DNA of 64,000 nucleotides from Nitrospirota bacterium (GCA_016212105.1 JACRHJ010000061.1:1-64000), one strand, 5' to 3'. Counted from the stretch's first letter, positions 27,124 to 36,074 are shown. The notes: a model not told the origin generated them from the letters alone. Program-made: numbers and translations.

Positions 27124-28458
27124 ATGGATATAATCGTAGTAGGCCTCAGCCACAAGACCGCCTCCGTGGAGGTGAGGGAGAAGCTTTCGTTTCCGGAGGC
27201 GAAGCTCCCCGACGCGCTCGCGTGCCTCGGGCGGGTGGACTCGGTCAACGAGAACGTCATACTCTCGACCTGCAACCGGGTCGAGACATACGCCGCCGTC
27301 AAGGACGTCGAGCGCGGCATAGAGCGCGTCAAGGACTTCTACCTCGAGTACCACGGCCTGTCGGACGCAAAGTACCGTGACAGCCTGTACGCCTACCACG
27401 GGCGCGAGGCCATCCGCCACTCGTTCAGGGTCGCGGCGTCTCTCGACTCGATGGTCGTCGGCGAGCCGCAGATACTCGGCCAGTTGAAGGACGCCTTCGA
27501 CCACGCCCTGACCAACAAGACCTCCGGCCTTGTGATGAACCGGCTGATGAAGAAGTCCATCTCCGTGGCGAAGAGGATACGCACGGAGACCAAGATAGCC
27601 GAGTCCGCGGTCTCCATCAGCTTCGCTGCGGTGGAACTTGCGAGGAAGATATTCGGGAACCTCGACGGCAAGTCGTGCATGCTGGTCGGGGCGGGCGAGA
27701 TGGCCGAGCTTGCGGCCAAGCACCTCGTGAACAACGGCGTCAAGTCCGTCCTCGTCGCCAACAGGACGTATGAGAACGCGGTAAAGCTCGCGGAGGAGTT
27801 CGACGGCAGGGCCGTCAGGTACGAGGACCTGGTGCCGGAGCTTGTGCACGCGGACATAGTGATAGCGTCCACCGGCGCCGCGCACTACATCCTGACGCAG
27901 AAGGACCTGGCCAAGGTTATCAGGGACAGGAAGAACAGGCCTGTCTTCCTGATAGACATCGCAGTGCCGAGGAACCTCGACCCGGACATAAACAAGATAG
28001 ACAACGTGTACCTCTACGACATAGACGACCTTCAGACGGTCGTCGCTTCGAACATAAAGGAGCGGCAGAAGGAGGCCGAGCTTGCCGAGGAGATCATCGA
28101 GGACGAGATAGACACCTTCCTCGCGTGGTTCAACTCGATAGACGTCGTCCCGACGATAGTCGCGCTCCGTGACCACGCGGAGTCCATCAGGCAAGCCGAG
28201 CTGGAAAAGTCGCTTTCGAAGATGGGCGACCTCTCCGAGAAACAGAAGAAGCAGATAGAGGGCCTGACGCAGGCGATTGTGAACAAGCTACTGCACACGC
28301 CCCAGATAGTCCTCAAGCAGAGCGCGAGCGACCCGGAGGGCTCCGCGTACATACAGTCCGCGCGGGTGCTGTTCGGCCTGTCCGAGCCGGACGCGACCGA
28401 CCATGAGGAGGCGCACCCCGGCCACGAGGCGGAGGCGGAACGGCCCGGGGCAAGGTAA
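27124..28458 (+). CDS. hemA: glutamyl-tRNA reductase
   Basis: 444 residues. NADPH enzyme that makes glutamate-1-semialdehyde, the first step of C5-pathway tetrapyrrole synthesis. Signatures: LSTCNRVETYAA with the catalytic Cys, GEPQILGQLKDAF, and a Rossmann motif LVGAGEMAELAAKHL. The C-terminal dimerisation domain ends in an acidic, His-rich tail. The ATG follows a repeat tail (GAGGGG) rather than a classical ribosome site. hemL is not in the window. Confidence 0.96.
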   Translation: MDIIVVGLSHKTASVEVREKLSFPEAKLPDALACLGRVDSVNENVILSTCNRVETYAAVKDVERGIERVKDFYLEYHGLSDAKYRDSLYAYHGREAIRHSFRVAASLDSMVVGEPQILGQLKDAFDHALTNKTSGLVMNRLMKKSISVAKRIRTETKIAESAVSISFAAVELARKIFGNLDGKSCMLVGAGEMAELAAKHLVNNGVKSVLVANRTYENAVKLAEEFDGRAVRYEDLVPELVHADIVIASTGAAHYILTQKDLAKVIRDRKNRPVFLIDIAVPRNLDPDINKIDNVYLYDIDDLQTVVASNIKERQKEAELAEEIIEDEIDTFLAWFNSIDVVPTIVALRDHAESIRQAELEKSLSKMGDLSEKQKKQIEGLTQAIVNKLLHTPQIVLKQSASDPEGSAYIQSARVLFGLSEPDATDHEEAHPGHEAEAERPGAR

Positions 28459-28464
28459 TCGGCA

Positions 28465-28760
28465 TTGCTCGTCATTCCCGCGAATGCGGGAATCCAGGAA
28501 GTTGATTTTATGTAAGAGCCGTACCAAGCGAAGCGCGTGTCGGCCCATCATGAACTTCCTGGACCCCGTGTCAAGCACGGGGCGACAAACAATAAGGTGC
28601 GGGCGCAATTAATTGAACCCCAGCAATAATCTGATACAAGCGGATTCTTCGCGCAGCCTGCCCCGGTATGCTTAAAGCCGGGGCTCAGAATGACAACGTT
28701 GGCGGGCGCCGCCCGCCATTTGATTTCACGAACACGAAACACGAACACGGATCACGTCCG
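28465..28760. repeat. gene-free stretch filled by palindromic repeats before hemC
   Basis: Units: TCATTCCCGCGAATGCGGGA (28470-28496), GCCGTACCAAGCGAAGCGCG (28518-28548), CTGGACCCCGTGTCAAGCAC (28557-28585), an AGCGGATTCTTCGCG...AGAATGACAA unit (28640-28697) and the hairpin TTGGCGGGCGCCGCCCGCCA (28699-28718). The last 40 bases hold the short repeated word ACACGAACACG. Confidence 0.85.
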
Positions 28761-28776
28761 TCCAGGAGGTCTCGAC

Positions 28777-29739
28777 TTGTCCGACAGAAACAAAATAGTA
28801 ATAGGCACGCGCGGCAGCATGCTCGCGCTCTGGCAGGCCGAGTACGTCCAGAGGACGCTCATGACGCACTGCCCCGGCGTCGAGGTCACGCTCACCAAGA
28901 TAAAGACGACCGGCGACATGATACTGGACGTCCCGCTGGCGCAGGTCGGCGGCAAGGGGTTGTTCGTCAAGGAGATTGAGGAGGCGATGCTCCGGGGCGA
29001 GATAGACCTCGCCGTCCACAGCATGAAGGACGTGCCGACGGTCCTGCCGGACCCGTTACACCTGCGCTCCATGCCAAAGCGCGAGGACCCCAAGGACGCC
29101 TTCCTCTCCGCGAAGTACGCGAAGTTCGCCGACCTGCCCCAGGGTGCGACGGTGGGCAGCTCCAGCCTGAGGCGTCAGTGCCAGTTGATGGCCGTACGGC
29201 CGGACATAAAGGTAGAGTCGCTCAGGGGCAACCTCGACACCCGCATCAGGAAGATGGAGGAGGGGCTGTTCGACGCCGTGATACTGGCGGCGGCCGGCAT
29301 CCGCCGTCTCGGCTGGGGCGATAAGATAAAGGAGTACATAGATGCGGACGTCTGCCTCCCGGCCATAGGCCAGGGCGCGATAGGCATAGAGTGCCGGAAG
29401 GACGACGAGTTTATCAACCGCGTCCTGATAGAGGCGCTCCAGCACCAGGACACGTGGGACTGCGTCGTCGCCGAGCGTGCCTTCCTCAAGCGCCTCGAAG
29501 GCGGCTGCCAGGTCCCAATCGCGGCCTATGCTACTATCATCCGCGAGGGCGGCGGGGAAAAGCTCCGGCTTGCCGGCCTGGTCGGGAGCATCACCGGCGA
29601 CAGGATAATCAGAGACAGCATGGAGGTCGCCGTGGCGGACGGCGAGAAGGCGGGCGTGGAGCTTGCCGAGAAGCTGCTCGGCCTCGGCGCGGCGGAGATA
29701 CTGAAGGAAGTGTACGGCAAGGACGTTACCGGATATTAG
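28777..29739 (+). CDS. hemC: hydroxymethylbilane synthase (porphobilinogen deaminase)
   Basis: 320 residues from a TTG at 28777 with AGGAGGT six bases upstream; the longer frame from 28690 is translated repeat. Signatures: VIGTRGSMLALWQAEYV, GGKGLFVKEIEEAML, GSSSLRRQCQL and the dipyrromethane cofactor Cys in LEGGCQVPIAAYA. It polymerises four porphobilinogens. It leads a tight run to the TPR gene and hemD. Confidence 0.96.
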   Translation: MSDRNKIVIGTRGSMLALWQAEYVQRTLMTHCPGVEVTLTKIKTTGDMILDVPLAQVGGKGLFVKEIEEAMLRGEIDLAVHSMKDVPTVLPDPLHLRSMPKREDPKDAFLSAKYAKFADLPQGATVGSSSLRRQCQLMAVRPDIKVESLRGNLDTRIRKMEEGLFDAVILAAAGIRRLGWGDKIKEYIDADVCLPAIGQGAIGIECRKDDEFINRVLIEALQHQDTWDCVVAERAFLKRLEGGCQVPIAAYATIIREGGGEKLRLAGLVGSITGDRIIRDSMEVAVADGEKAGVELAEKLLGLGAAEILKEVYGKDVTGY

Positions 29740-29760
29740 TACAGGGGAGGTAGCGGTAGT

Positions 29761-30702
29761 ATGGCAAAGTTAGTATCTGTCCTTTCGGCTCTGATGTTTG
29801 TGCTTCTTGTCGCGTCCGCGGGACACGCGGGCAAGTGCGAGGTTAACCAGCCCAGATACGTCCCCCCGGCGGACGAGACGGCCAAGAAGGCCGACGCCGC
29901 ATATGCAAAGGGCCTGCGGGCTATGATGGAAAAGAGGCTGGACGACGCGGTCGCCGGGTTCGAGGAGTCCCTGAAGCTCGACCCCAGGGCCTACAATACG
30001 CGCCTCACGCTCGCAAATGTATACCGCATCCAGAAGAATGACGGCGAGGCCGAACGCGTGTTCCGCCAGGCAATAGAGGCGGAACCGAAGTTCCCCGCCG
30101 CCTACGAGGCGCTGATGGTCCTGCTTACCGACCACGGGCGTGGCAAGGACGCGGCTTCGGTAGGAGATGCCGCGCTGGCTGGGGGGATACCTGAAAAGTC
30201 GCTGCCAACGCTCGGCTGGTCATACTACCTTGCTGGTGAGAAGGAGAAGGCCGGCGCCTGTTTCGGCCGGAACATCGAGTACCGGCCGGGTGACTATTAT
30301 GCGAACAGGGACATGGGCGCATACCTGCTTGAGGGCGGAGACGCGGCCGGGGCACTGAAGCACTTCGACCTCGCCGAGAAGGCTCTCCCCGGCCAGGCCG
30401 TGACGTCGTACCTGAAGGCGGCCGCATACAGGGCGCTCGGGGACGAGGTAATGGTGTTCGAGCATGTTCGGGAGATGATCAGGCGCGACGACGGCTTCAA
30501 GTTCAACACCGACAAATACGCCAGACAGAACCTCCCTCACAGCAAGCCTCCGGACCTCAGCAAGTACCTTTTCAACCTGAGCGACGAGTTCCTGAAAAAG
30601 AGGGGCGGCCAGGATACCGGCCAGGTTGAAAGTCAGGCACAGGGGGAGCCCGGCGGGACGAGCGGGGAATCCGTAACGCCCGCGGAGCCCGAGGTCAAGT
30701 GA
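29761..30702 (+). CDS. exported TPR protein between hemC and hemD
   Basis: 313 residues with a signal peptide ending about AGHAG (residues 1-22). Five to six TPR units follow (about 45-240), for example MMEKRLDDAVAGFEESLKLD and AAGALKHFDLAEKAL. The C-terminus is a Gly/Glu/Pro-rich tail. It starts 21 bases after hemC with GGGAGGTAG upstream and overlaps hemD by 4 bases. It should be periplasmic while its neighbours are cytoplasmic, so its role in the block is not obvious. Confidence 0.82.
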   Translation: MAKLVSVLSALMFVLLVASAGHAGKCEVNQPRYVPPADETAKKADAAYAKGLRAMMEKRLDDAVAGFEESLKLDPRAYNTRLTLANVYRIQKNDGEAERVFRQAIEAEPKFPAAYEALMVLLTDHGRGKDAASVGDAALAGGIPEKSLPTLGWSYYLAGEKEKAGACFGRNIEYRPGDYYANRDMGAYLLEGGDAAGALKHFDLAEKALPGQAVTSYLKAAAYRALGDEVMVFEHVREMIRRDDGFKFNTDKYARQNLPHSKPPDLSKYLFNLSDEFLKKRGGQDTGQVESQAQGEPGGTSGESVTPAEPEVK

Positions 30703-31517
30703 CCGTCCCCGCCGTTAACGTTAAACAGGGCGCCGCCCTGCCCCTCGCGGGCCGCAGGGTCGTCGTCACGCGCGCGACCGAGCAGGCTGGCGGCTTCGTC
30801 AGGATGCTCGAATCGGCCGGTGCGGACGTGGTCGAGTTCCCGACGATAAAGACCGTCCCGCCCGAGAGCTGGGAAGGCGTTGACAGGGCGGTGGCCGGGC
30901 TGTCCGGTTTCGGCCATGTCCTGTTCACCAGCGCGAACGCGGTGAAGTACTTCATGGCAAGGATGGCGGAGCTGGGGCACGAGCCCGGCGAGCTTTCCGG
31001 TCATGGTATAATAGTAGTAGGGCCCAGGACGGCCGCGGAGCTTGGGAAATACGGGCTGAAGCCGACGGTGACCCCGGCCGAGTTCAAGGCCGAGGGGGTA
31101 ATCGAGGCGCTGTCAGGGATGGACATGAAGGGGCGGCGGGTGCTCTTCCCGAGGGCCGAGGTGGCGAGGGAAATCCTGCCGGAGAAGCTCGCCGGGATGG
31201 GCGCGGAGGTCGTGGTCGCGGTCTCGTACCGCACCGTCGCGCCGGACGTGGCCCCGGAATACATCAGGGAACTTTTCGCCGGGGGCAAGGTCTCGGCGAT
31301 AACGTTCACGAGTTCGTCCACGGTGACGAACTTCGCCGCGATGGCGGGCGGAGGGGTGGCAAGGTTGCTTGAAGGGGTCTGCGTGGCCGCCATTGGGCCC
31401 GTAACGGCCGATACATGCAGGGAGGTCGGGCTGTCCGTGACGGTAATGCCTGAGGACTACACGGTCGAGGCCCTGCTCGATGTCTTAACGGGTTATTTTA
31501 AAAGGGAGAAGGTCTGA
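30699..31517 (+). CDS. hemD: uroporphyrinogen-III synthase
   Basis: 272 residues. The HemD family is weakly conserved; support comes from RRVVVTRATEQAGGFVRML near the N-terminus, VLFTSANAVKYFM, and the second-domain mirror TFTSSSTVTNFAAM, plus position after hemC. It closes hydroxymethylbilane to uroporphyrinogen III. The GTG start overlaps the TPR stop. There is no fused uroporphyrinogen methyltransferase, unlike in many related genomes. Confidence 0.92.
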   Translation: MTVPAVNVKQGAALPLAGRRVVVTRATEQAGGFVRMLESAGADVVEFPTIKTVPPESWEGVDRAVAGLSGFGHVLFTSANAVKYFMARMAELGHEPGELSGHGIIVVGPRTAAELGKYGLKPTVTPAEFKAEGVIEALSGMDMKGRRVLFPRAEVAREILPEKLAGMGAEVVVAVSYRTVAPDVAPEYIRELFAGGKVSAITFTSSSTVTNFAAMAGGGVARLLEGVCVAAIGPVTADTCREVGLSVTVMPEDYTVEALLDVLTGYFKREKV

Positions 31518-31891
31518 TGCTGGAAGTAACTGGTAGCGCTGTAGCGGAGTTCAAGAAGGTCCTTGAGGATGAGCAGAACAAGGGCCTGTCGATAAAGATA
31601 AAGGCCCGCATGGGCCAGTCGTCGTGCTGCTCCTGCGGCCCGACGCCCGAGTACGAGATGGGCCTCGTCGAGAAGGGCGACGCGGGCGACGTGATGCAGG
31701 ACTTCGACGGCGTGAAGTTCTACCTGGACCCGGAGTCCTCGGAGTTCCTCGGCACGTCCGAGATAGACTTCTCGGAGGAGATGGGCTTCATCGTCAAGGA
31801 CATGTCCGAGTCCTCCGGCGGCTGCGGTTGCGGCGGCGGAGACTACGGCGAGCATGGCCACGGCCACGGCGGCGGTTCCTGCTGCGGTTAA
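31517..31891 (+). CDS. IscA/HesB-like protein with altered Cys pattern and His/Cys tail
   Basis: 124 residues; the ATG overlaps the hemD stop by one base. The fold segments match A-type carriers: an N-terminal helix, VKFYLDPESSEFLGTSEIDF and GFIVKDMSE. The first Cys motif is SSCCSCGPTPEYEMG in place of the usual GGCSG, and the C-terminal CGC motif is kept in GGCGCGGG. A tail EHGHGHGGGSCCG adds three His and two Cys. It may carry an Fe-S cluster or metal. Assignment to the family is likely, function is inferred. Confidence 0.75.
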   Translation: MLEVTGSAVAEFKKVLEDEQNKGLSIKIKARMGQSSCCSCGPTPEYEMGLVEKGDAGDVMQDFDGVKFYLDPESSEFLGTSEIDFSEEMGFIVKDMSESSGGCGCGGGDYGEHGHGHGGGSCCG

Positions 31892-31901
31892 AGGAGGATG
31901 C

Positions 31902-32219
31902 ATGGCTGACAAACCAAAAGTGCCCCACCCCCAGCAGGGCGGCCTCATGTTCGAGATAAAGCCTGAGGTCGAGGGCGGGACGTACTCGAACGTAGCGAGC
32001 ATCGTCCACAACAAGAACGAGTTCGTGTTCGACTTCGCCGCGCTCCTGCCCGGCAAGGACGCTGCGCGCGTCCAGGCGCGGGTCATAACCAACCCGGCCC
32101 ACGCGAAGCAGTTCCTCGCCGCGCTCGCCGAAAACATTGCGAACTACGAGCGGAGCTTCGGCGAGATAGCCGTGCCATCGCCCCTGCCCATGGTCAAGGG
32201 TACGCAGGCGGTGCATTAA
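31902..32219 (+). CDS. DUF3467 family protein
   Basis: 105 residues from an ATG at 31902 with AAAGGAGGATGC upstream, an almost perfect ribosome site. The core GTYSNVASIVHNKNEFVFDF and VQARVITNPAHAKQFLAAL are typical of DUF3467, whose function is unknown. It is cytoplasmic. Ten bases after the IscA-like gene, it is probably the last gene of the hemC transcript. Confidence 0.88.
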   Translation: MADKPKVPHPQQGGLMFEIKPEVEGGTYSNVASIVHNKNEFVFDFAALLPGKDAARVQARVITNPAHAKQFLAALAENIANYERSFGEIAVPSPLPMVKGTQAVH

Positions 32220-32224
32220 ATGAC

Positions 32225-32400
32225 TCCCCTCACCCCCAGCCCCCTCCCCCGCGAGGGGATGGGGATTTATGCAGGGGCGGGCCTCCGTGCCCGCCCTGGT
32301 TTTGCTTGTCATTGCGAGCGAAGCGCGGCAATCTCGGTTCTTAAAGGCTGAGATTGCCGCGTCGCCAAGGCTCCTCGCAATGACACCGAAAAACCATACG
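32225..32400. repeat. palindromic repeats between the DUF3467 gene and hemB
   Basis: CCCCCTCCCCCGCGAGGGG hairpin (32237-32265), GGGCGGGCCTCCGTGCCCGCC (32275-32297), and a CATTGCGAGCGAAGCGCGGC unit (32311-32390) whose arms read AATCTC...GAGATT around a T/A-rich centre. Confidence 0.88.
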
Positions 32401-32427
32401 GCTTCCTCAGCATTACAGGAGGGTTAA

Positions 32428-33402
32428 ATGTTCTTCCCCGCATACCGTGCCCGGCGCGTAAGGGCAAACGAGACGATCAGGCGAATGGTGAGGGAGACGA
32501 TACTCACGCCCAGCGACTTCATATACCCGCTCTTCGTCACGCACGGCAAGGGCGTGAAGAACGAGATCTCGTCCATGCCCGGCAACTACCAGCAGTCCAT
32601 AGACAACATCGTCAAGGACTGCCAGGAGGTCAAGTCGCTCGGCGTCCCGGCGGTAATCCTCTTCGGGATACCGGAAAAAAAGGACGCGGTCGGCTCGGAG
32701 GCGTACAGCGACAAGGGCATCATCCAGCAGGCGATTAAGGCCATAAAGGACAAGGTGCCCGGGCTTATGGTCATCACCGACGTATGCCTGTGCGAGTACA
32801 CCGACCACGGACACTGCGGCATAGTCAAGGGCGACGAGATCGTCAACGACGCCACGGTGGACCTGCTCTGCAAAGAGGCGCTCTCGCACGCGAAGGCGGG
32901 CGCGGACATGGTCGCCCCGTCCGACATGATGGACGGGCGGGTAGGGGCCATCAGGGAGTCGCTGGACGAAAAGGGTTTCGGGGACATCCCCATAATGTCC
33001 TACGCGGTAAAGTATGCGTCCGCGTTCTACGGCCCGTTCAGGGAGGCGGCCGAGTCCACGCCGTCGTTCGGCGACAGGAGGAGCCACCAGATGGACCCGG
33101 CCAACGCGAGGGAGGCCATACGCGAGGCCGAGATGGACATAGACGAGGGCGCGGACATCATCATGGTGAAGCCCGCGCTCCCGTACCTTGATATAATCTA
33201 CCGGTTGCGCGAGTCCACCGACATGCCGATAGCCGCCTACCACGTCTCCGGCGAGTTCTCGATGATAAAGGCTGCGGAGAAGCTCGGCTGGATGGACGGG
33301 CAGAGGGCGATGATGGAGTCGCTCACCTGCATAAAGCGCGCGGGCGCGGACATCATCCTGACCTATTACGCCAAGGACGCGGCAAGGCTGCTGAACGGGT
33401 AA
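32428..33402 (+). CDS. hemB: delta-aminolevulinic acid dehydratase (zinc type)
   Basis: 324 residues. It joins two aminolevulinates to porphobilinogen. The three-Cys zinc site is [12 protein letters not shown], the Schiff-base lysines lie in [15 protein letters not shown] and [12 protein letters not shown]. This is the metal class with an active-site zinc. The ATG follows GGAGGGTTAA. It is separated from the hemCD run by a repeat block, so it may be transcribed alone. Confidence 0.97.
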   Translation: MFFPAYRARRVRANETIRRMVRETILTPSDFIYPLFVTHGKGVKNEISSMPGNYQQSIDNIVKDCQEVKSLGVPAVILFGIPEKKDAVGSEAYSDKGIIQQAIKAIKDKVPGLMVITDVCLCEYTDHGHCGIVKGDEIVNDATVDLLCKEALSHAKAGADMVAPSDMMDGRVGAIRESLDEKGFGDIPIMSYAVKYASAFYGPFREAAESTPSFGDRRSHQMDPANAREAIREAEMDIDEGADIIMVKPALPYLDIIYRLRESTDMPIAAYHVSGEFSMIKAAEKLGWMDGQRAMMESLTCIKRAGADIILTYYAKDAARLLNG

Positions 33403-33429
33403 CGCAGCAGCTTTGATGTTAGCCTGCTC

Positions 33430-33600
33430 TTTGCTTGTCATTCTGAACGAAGTGAAGAATCTGCATATATATGATGGAGTTGTAGGGGCGCGGATTCCGC
33501 GTCCGCACCATAAAACCGCCCGATGAATCGGGCAACTACAACTTCAAATGCAGGGCCGACACACGGGTCGGCCCCTACATAAAGGCCGACCCTCCCGTGC
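33430..33600. repeat. palindromic repeats between hemB and the hydrolase gene
   Basis: A GTCATTCTGAACGAAGTGAA unit (33435-33465), GGGGCGCGGATTCCGCGTCC (33484-33506), CCGCCCGATGAATCGGGCA (33517-33535) and GGGCCGACACACGGGTCGGCCC (33553-33575). Confidence 0.88.
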
Positions 33601-33618
33601 CGGCGGTAGCTCATCAAC

Positions 33619-34389
33619 TTGCAAAGAACCGAGATAACAATCGGCGGCCTCTCCATCCGGTACCACGACGCCGGGGAAGGGCCGCCGGTCGTTTTTGTGC
33701 ATGGCGCGGGCGCGACCGCGAGGCTCTGGCACAGGCAGCTTGGCGCCCTGTCGAAGAGCTTCCGCGTCCTGGCCCCGGACCTGCCCGGCTTCGGCGGCTC
33801 GGGGCGCTCCCCTGACATCAAGGGCGTCCGCGACTATGCAGGGTTTCTTGCCCGGTTCATGGACGCGCTCGGCCTGAAACGCGCATCGCTTGTCGGCAGC
33901 TCCATGGGCGGCTGGGCCGCCTGCTGGTTCGCGCGGGAGTTCCCTGAAAGGCTGGACAGGCTCGTCCTCATCTCTCCCGCGGGACTTTATTTGCCGGACG
34001 ACCCGCCCATGCCCGTGTCAGGCGTGATAGAGGAGCTTCGACGCGCATACTCGGGCCCGGCGGAAGCGCCGGCCGCATCCGGAGTCAGGCCGAACGACGA
34101 GCTTCTTAACGGGATAGATACACTGCTTGGCCTCGACGAGGCAGGAGGCTTCACCCCGGACCTGGGCGGCAGACTTTCCGGTATAACCGCCCGGACCCTG
34201 ATAGTCTGGGGCTCGGTGGACAGGGTGATACCGGTGTCTTATGCGGACGAGTTCGCGCGCCGTATACCCGGCTCCCGCCTCGCCGTGCTGAACGGCGCGG
34301 GCCACCTGCCATACGTTGACAGCCCAGAGCCCGTGACCGGCCTCCTGGCGGGCTTCCTCGCGCCCCCGCCCCCGGATCCTCCCGCATAA
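33619..34389 (+). CDS. alpha/beta-hydrolase fold protein
   Basis: 256 residues. Oxyanion motif FVHGAGATARLW, nucleophile elbow LVGSSMGGWA (Ser), acid in VWGSVDRVIP and the catalytic His in NGAGHLPYVDSPE, so the triad is complete. Substrate is unknown; closest in pattern to C-C hydrolases and esterases of the MhpC type. The start is a TTG with a weak ribosome site. The tail is Pro-rich (APPPPDPPA). Confidence 0.85.
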   Translation: MQRTEITIGGLSIRYHDAGEGPPVVFVHGAGATARLWHRQLGALSKSFRVLAPDLPGFGGSGRSPDIKGVRDYAGFLARFMDALGLKRASLVGSSMGGWAACWFAREFPERLDRLVLISPAGLYLPDDPPMPVSGVIEELRRAYSGPAEAPAASGVRPNDELLNGIDTLLGLDEAGGFTPDLGGRLSGITARTLIVWGSVDRVIPVSYADEFARRIPGSRLAVLNGAGHLPYVDSPEPVTGLLAGFLAPPPPDPPA

Positions 34390-34469
34390 TCCCCGAAGTC
34401 TGCTATAATAGTACTGACAAGTCAATTGCCTTACCGGTCGTTCAATCCACAGTTTCGCAAGGGGGCGTC

Positions 34470-34898
34470 ATGGAAAAGCGGATACTTCTCGTGGACGACA
34501 ACGCGCTTTCGTCGAAGGTTATCGGCCAGCTTCTGGCCGGGGCCGGATACACGGTGGAATTCCTGAACAGCCCGTTCGGCATATTCAAGGAGATAAGGGA
34601 GTTCATGCCGGACCTCGTCCTGATGGACCTCGACATGCCGGCCCTGAAGGGCGACTCGCTCTCACAGTTGCTTAACAGAAAGCTGCCGGACGTCGAACAC
34701 AGGGTCGTCCTGTTCTCCGCCGCGGACGACGACGTGTTAGGCGATGCAGTCCGGAGGGCGGGCGCGGTCGGTTATATCAGGAAGACGGACGGGCACGACG
34801 AGATACTCGAGCAGGTCAGGCTCTATATCGAGACCGGCTCGGGTGAAGGCGCCACGGACGATGCGGAAGGCCTGCATGAGGCGTCTTCCGGAGACTGA
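34470..34898 (+). CDS. stand-alone response regulator receiver protein
   Basis: 142 residues: one CheY-like receiver domain with LLVDDNALSSK (acidic pocket), phospho-acceptor Asp in VLMDLDMPALKGD and Lys in YIRKTDG. An acidic tail of about 20 residues follows, with no output domain. It resembles the next gene through NSPFG and the VLFS segment, so the two probably arose by duplication. ATG after AAGGGGGCGTC. Confidence 0.9.
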   Translation: MEKRILLVDDNALSSKVIGQLLAGAGYTVEFLNSPFGIFKEIREFMPDLVLMDLDMPALKGDSLSQLLNRKLPDVEHRVVLFSAADDDVLGDAVRRAGAVGYIRKTDGHDEILEQVRLYIETGSGEGATDDAEGLHEASSGD

Positions 34899-34928
34899 AC
34901 CCGCCGCATGATTATTTTGTATGCTTCC

Positions 34929-34957
34929 TTGACAGACCCGCAGTCCGCTGTTATATT
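34929..34957 (+). promoter_or_regulatory. upstream promoter of the second receiver gene
   Basis: TTGACA (34929-34934), 17 bases, TATATT (34952-34957); near consensus. The transcript leader would be about 110 bases. Confidence 0.7.
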
Positions 34958-34990
34958 AAAGAATACCATGGTAGTCCTATTTTATTTTGC

Positions 34991-35019
34991 TTGACATGCC
35001 GTCAGAGGCATAATATCAT
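34991..35019 (+). promoter_or_regulatory. downstream promoter of the second receiver gene
   Basis: TTGACA (34991-34996), 17 bases, TATCAT (35014-35019). Tandem with the promoter at 34929; leader about 50 bases. Confidence 0.7.
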
Positions 35020-35074
35020 CTATAACTCGGGTTATCAAGTACTACCCCCCAACGCAATGAAGCAGGTGTGTTAA

Positions 35075-35449
35075 ATGATCAAGGTTATGCTCGTGGACGA
35101 CAGCTCGATCGTCACAAACATGGTCTCGTCCTACCTCTCCACCAAGGGCTACATGGTCACCGTTGCCAACAGCCCGTTCGGCGTTTCGAACAAGGTCAAG
35201 GAGTTCAAGCCGGAGGTCATCCTGATGGACCTCGGCCTGCCCGGCCTGTCCGGCGAGAAGCTGATCAACGTCTGCCGCGAGAAGGAGACCGGGCACCACA
35301 GCCGTATCGTCCTGTTCTCGTCCACGGACGAGGACGTGATGAAGGAGATGGTCGTCAGGGGTATCGCAGACGACTACTTCATCAAGGGCGGCTCCCTGAA
35401 GGACCTCGAAGACAAGATACGCACCCAGGCTCGCGCCCTCCACCATTAA
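35075..35449 (+). CDS. stand-alone response regulator receiver protein
   Basis: 124 residues, a single receiver domain: MLVDDSSIVTN, phospho-Asp in ILMDLGLPGLSGE and Lys in YFIKGGSL. It is close in sequence to the 34470 protein (shared NSPFG and RIVLFS-type segments). Two near-consensus promoters in tandem suggest high or dual control. There is no kinase beside it; CheY-like or phosphorelay roles are both possible. Confidence 0.92.
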   Translation: MIKVMLVDDSSIVTNMVSSYLSTKGYMVTVANSPFGVSNKVKEFKPEVILMDLGLPGLSGEKLINVCREKETGHHSRIVLFSSTDEDVMKEMVVRGIADDYFIKGGSLKDLEDKIRTQARALHH

Positions 35450-35501
35450 TCAGTCCAGCTTTCCGTTTGACTTGCCGCCTCTTATGGTTTATAAGTAGGT
35501 A

Positions 35502-36074
35502 ATGCCGGACTACGCCCTCATCCTCGCATCCAACTCACCGCGCCGCCGCGAACTGTTAGAACAGGCCGGCATAAAGTACGTCGCCGACCCGGCGCACGTA
35601 GACGAGACCGCCCTGCCCGGCGAGACGCCGGAGGACCACGTCAGGCGGCTCGCGCTGTTCAAGGCAGAAACGACCGCGAAACGCCATGCGTCCGGGCTGG
35701 TGCTCGGCGCGGATACCGTCGTGGTTGTGGACGGCGAGATTCTCGGCAAGCCCGCCGGCGAGGCGGACGCGGTGCGGATGCTCGGGCTTATATCCGGCCG
35801 TGAGCACGAGGTTATTACCGGGGTCGCCATATACGACGCGGCCACCGGCAGGTCGGCCGTATCATATGCGTCCACGGCGGTCAGGATGCGCGCGCTGTCC
35901 CCGGATGAGGTCCTGGAGTACGTCGCGACAGGGGAGCCGATGGACAAGGCCGGCGCGTACGGCATACAGGGACGCGCAGCGATATTCGTCGAGGGCATAA
36001 CAGGCTGCTTCTTCAACGTCGTCGGCCTGCCGCTCGCGTTGACGGATAAGATGGTCAGGGAGTTTTTAAAGTAG
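35502..36074 (+). CDS. maf: Maf-like nucleoside triphosphate pyrophosphatase
   Basis: 190 residues. Signature ILASNSPRRRELLEQAGI, GADTVVVVDGEILGKP with the catalytic Asp, and KAGAYGIQGRAAIFVEGI. Maf proteins hydrolyse dTTP, UTP or modified nucleotides as house-cleaning enzymes. ATG at 35502 after TAAGTAGGTA. Cytoplasmic. Confidence 0.95.
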   Translation: MPDYALILASNSPRRRELLEQAGIKYVADPAHVDETALPGETPEDHVRRLALFKAETTAKRHASGLVLGADTVVVVDGEILGKPAGEADAVRMLGLISGREHEVITGVAIYDAATGRSAVSYASTAVRMRALSPDEVLEYVATGEPMDKAGAYGIQGRAAIFVEGITGCFFNVVGLPLALTDKMVREFLK

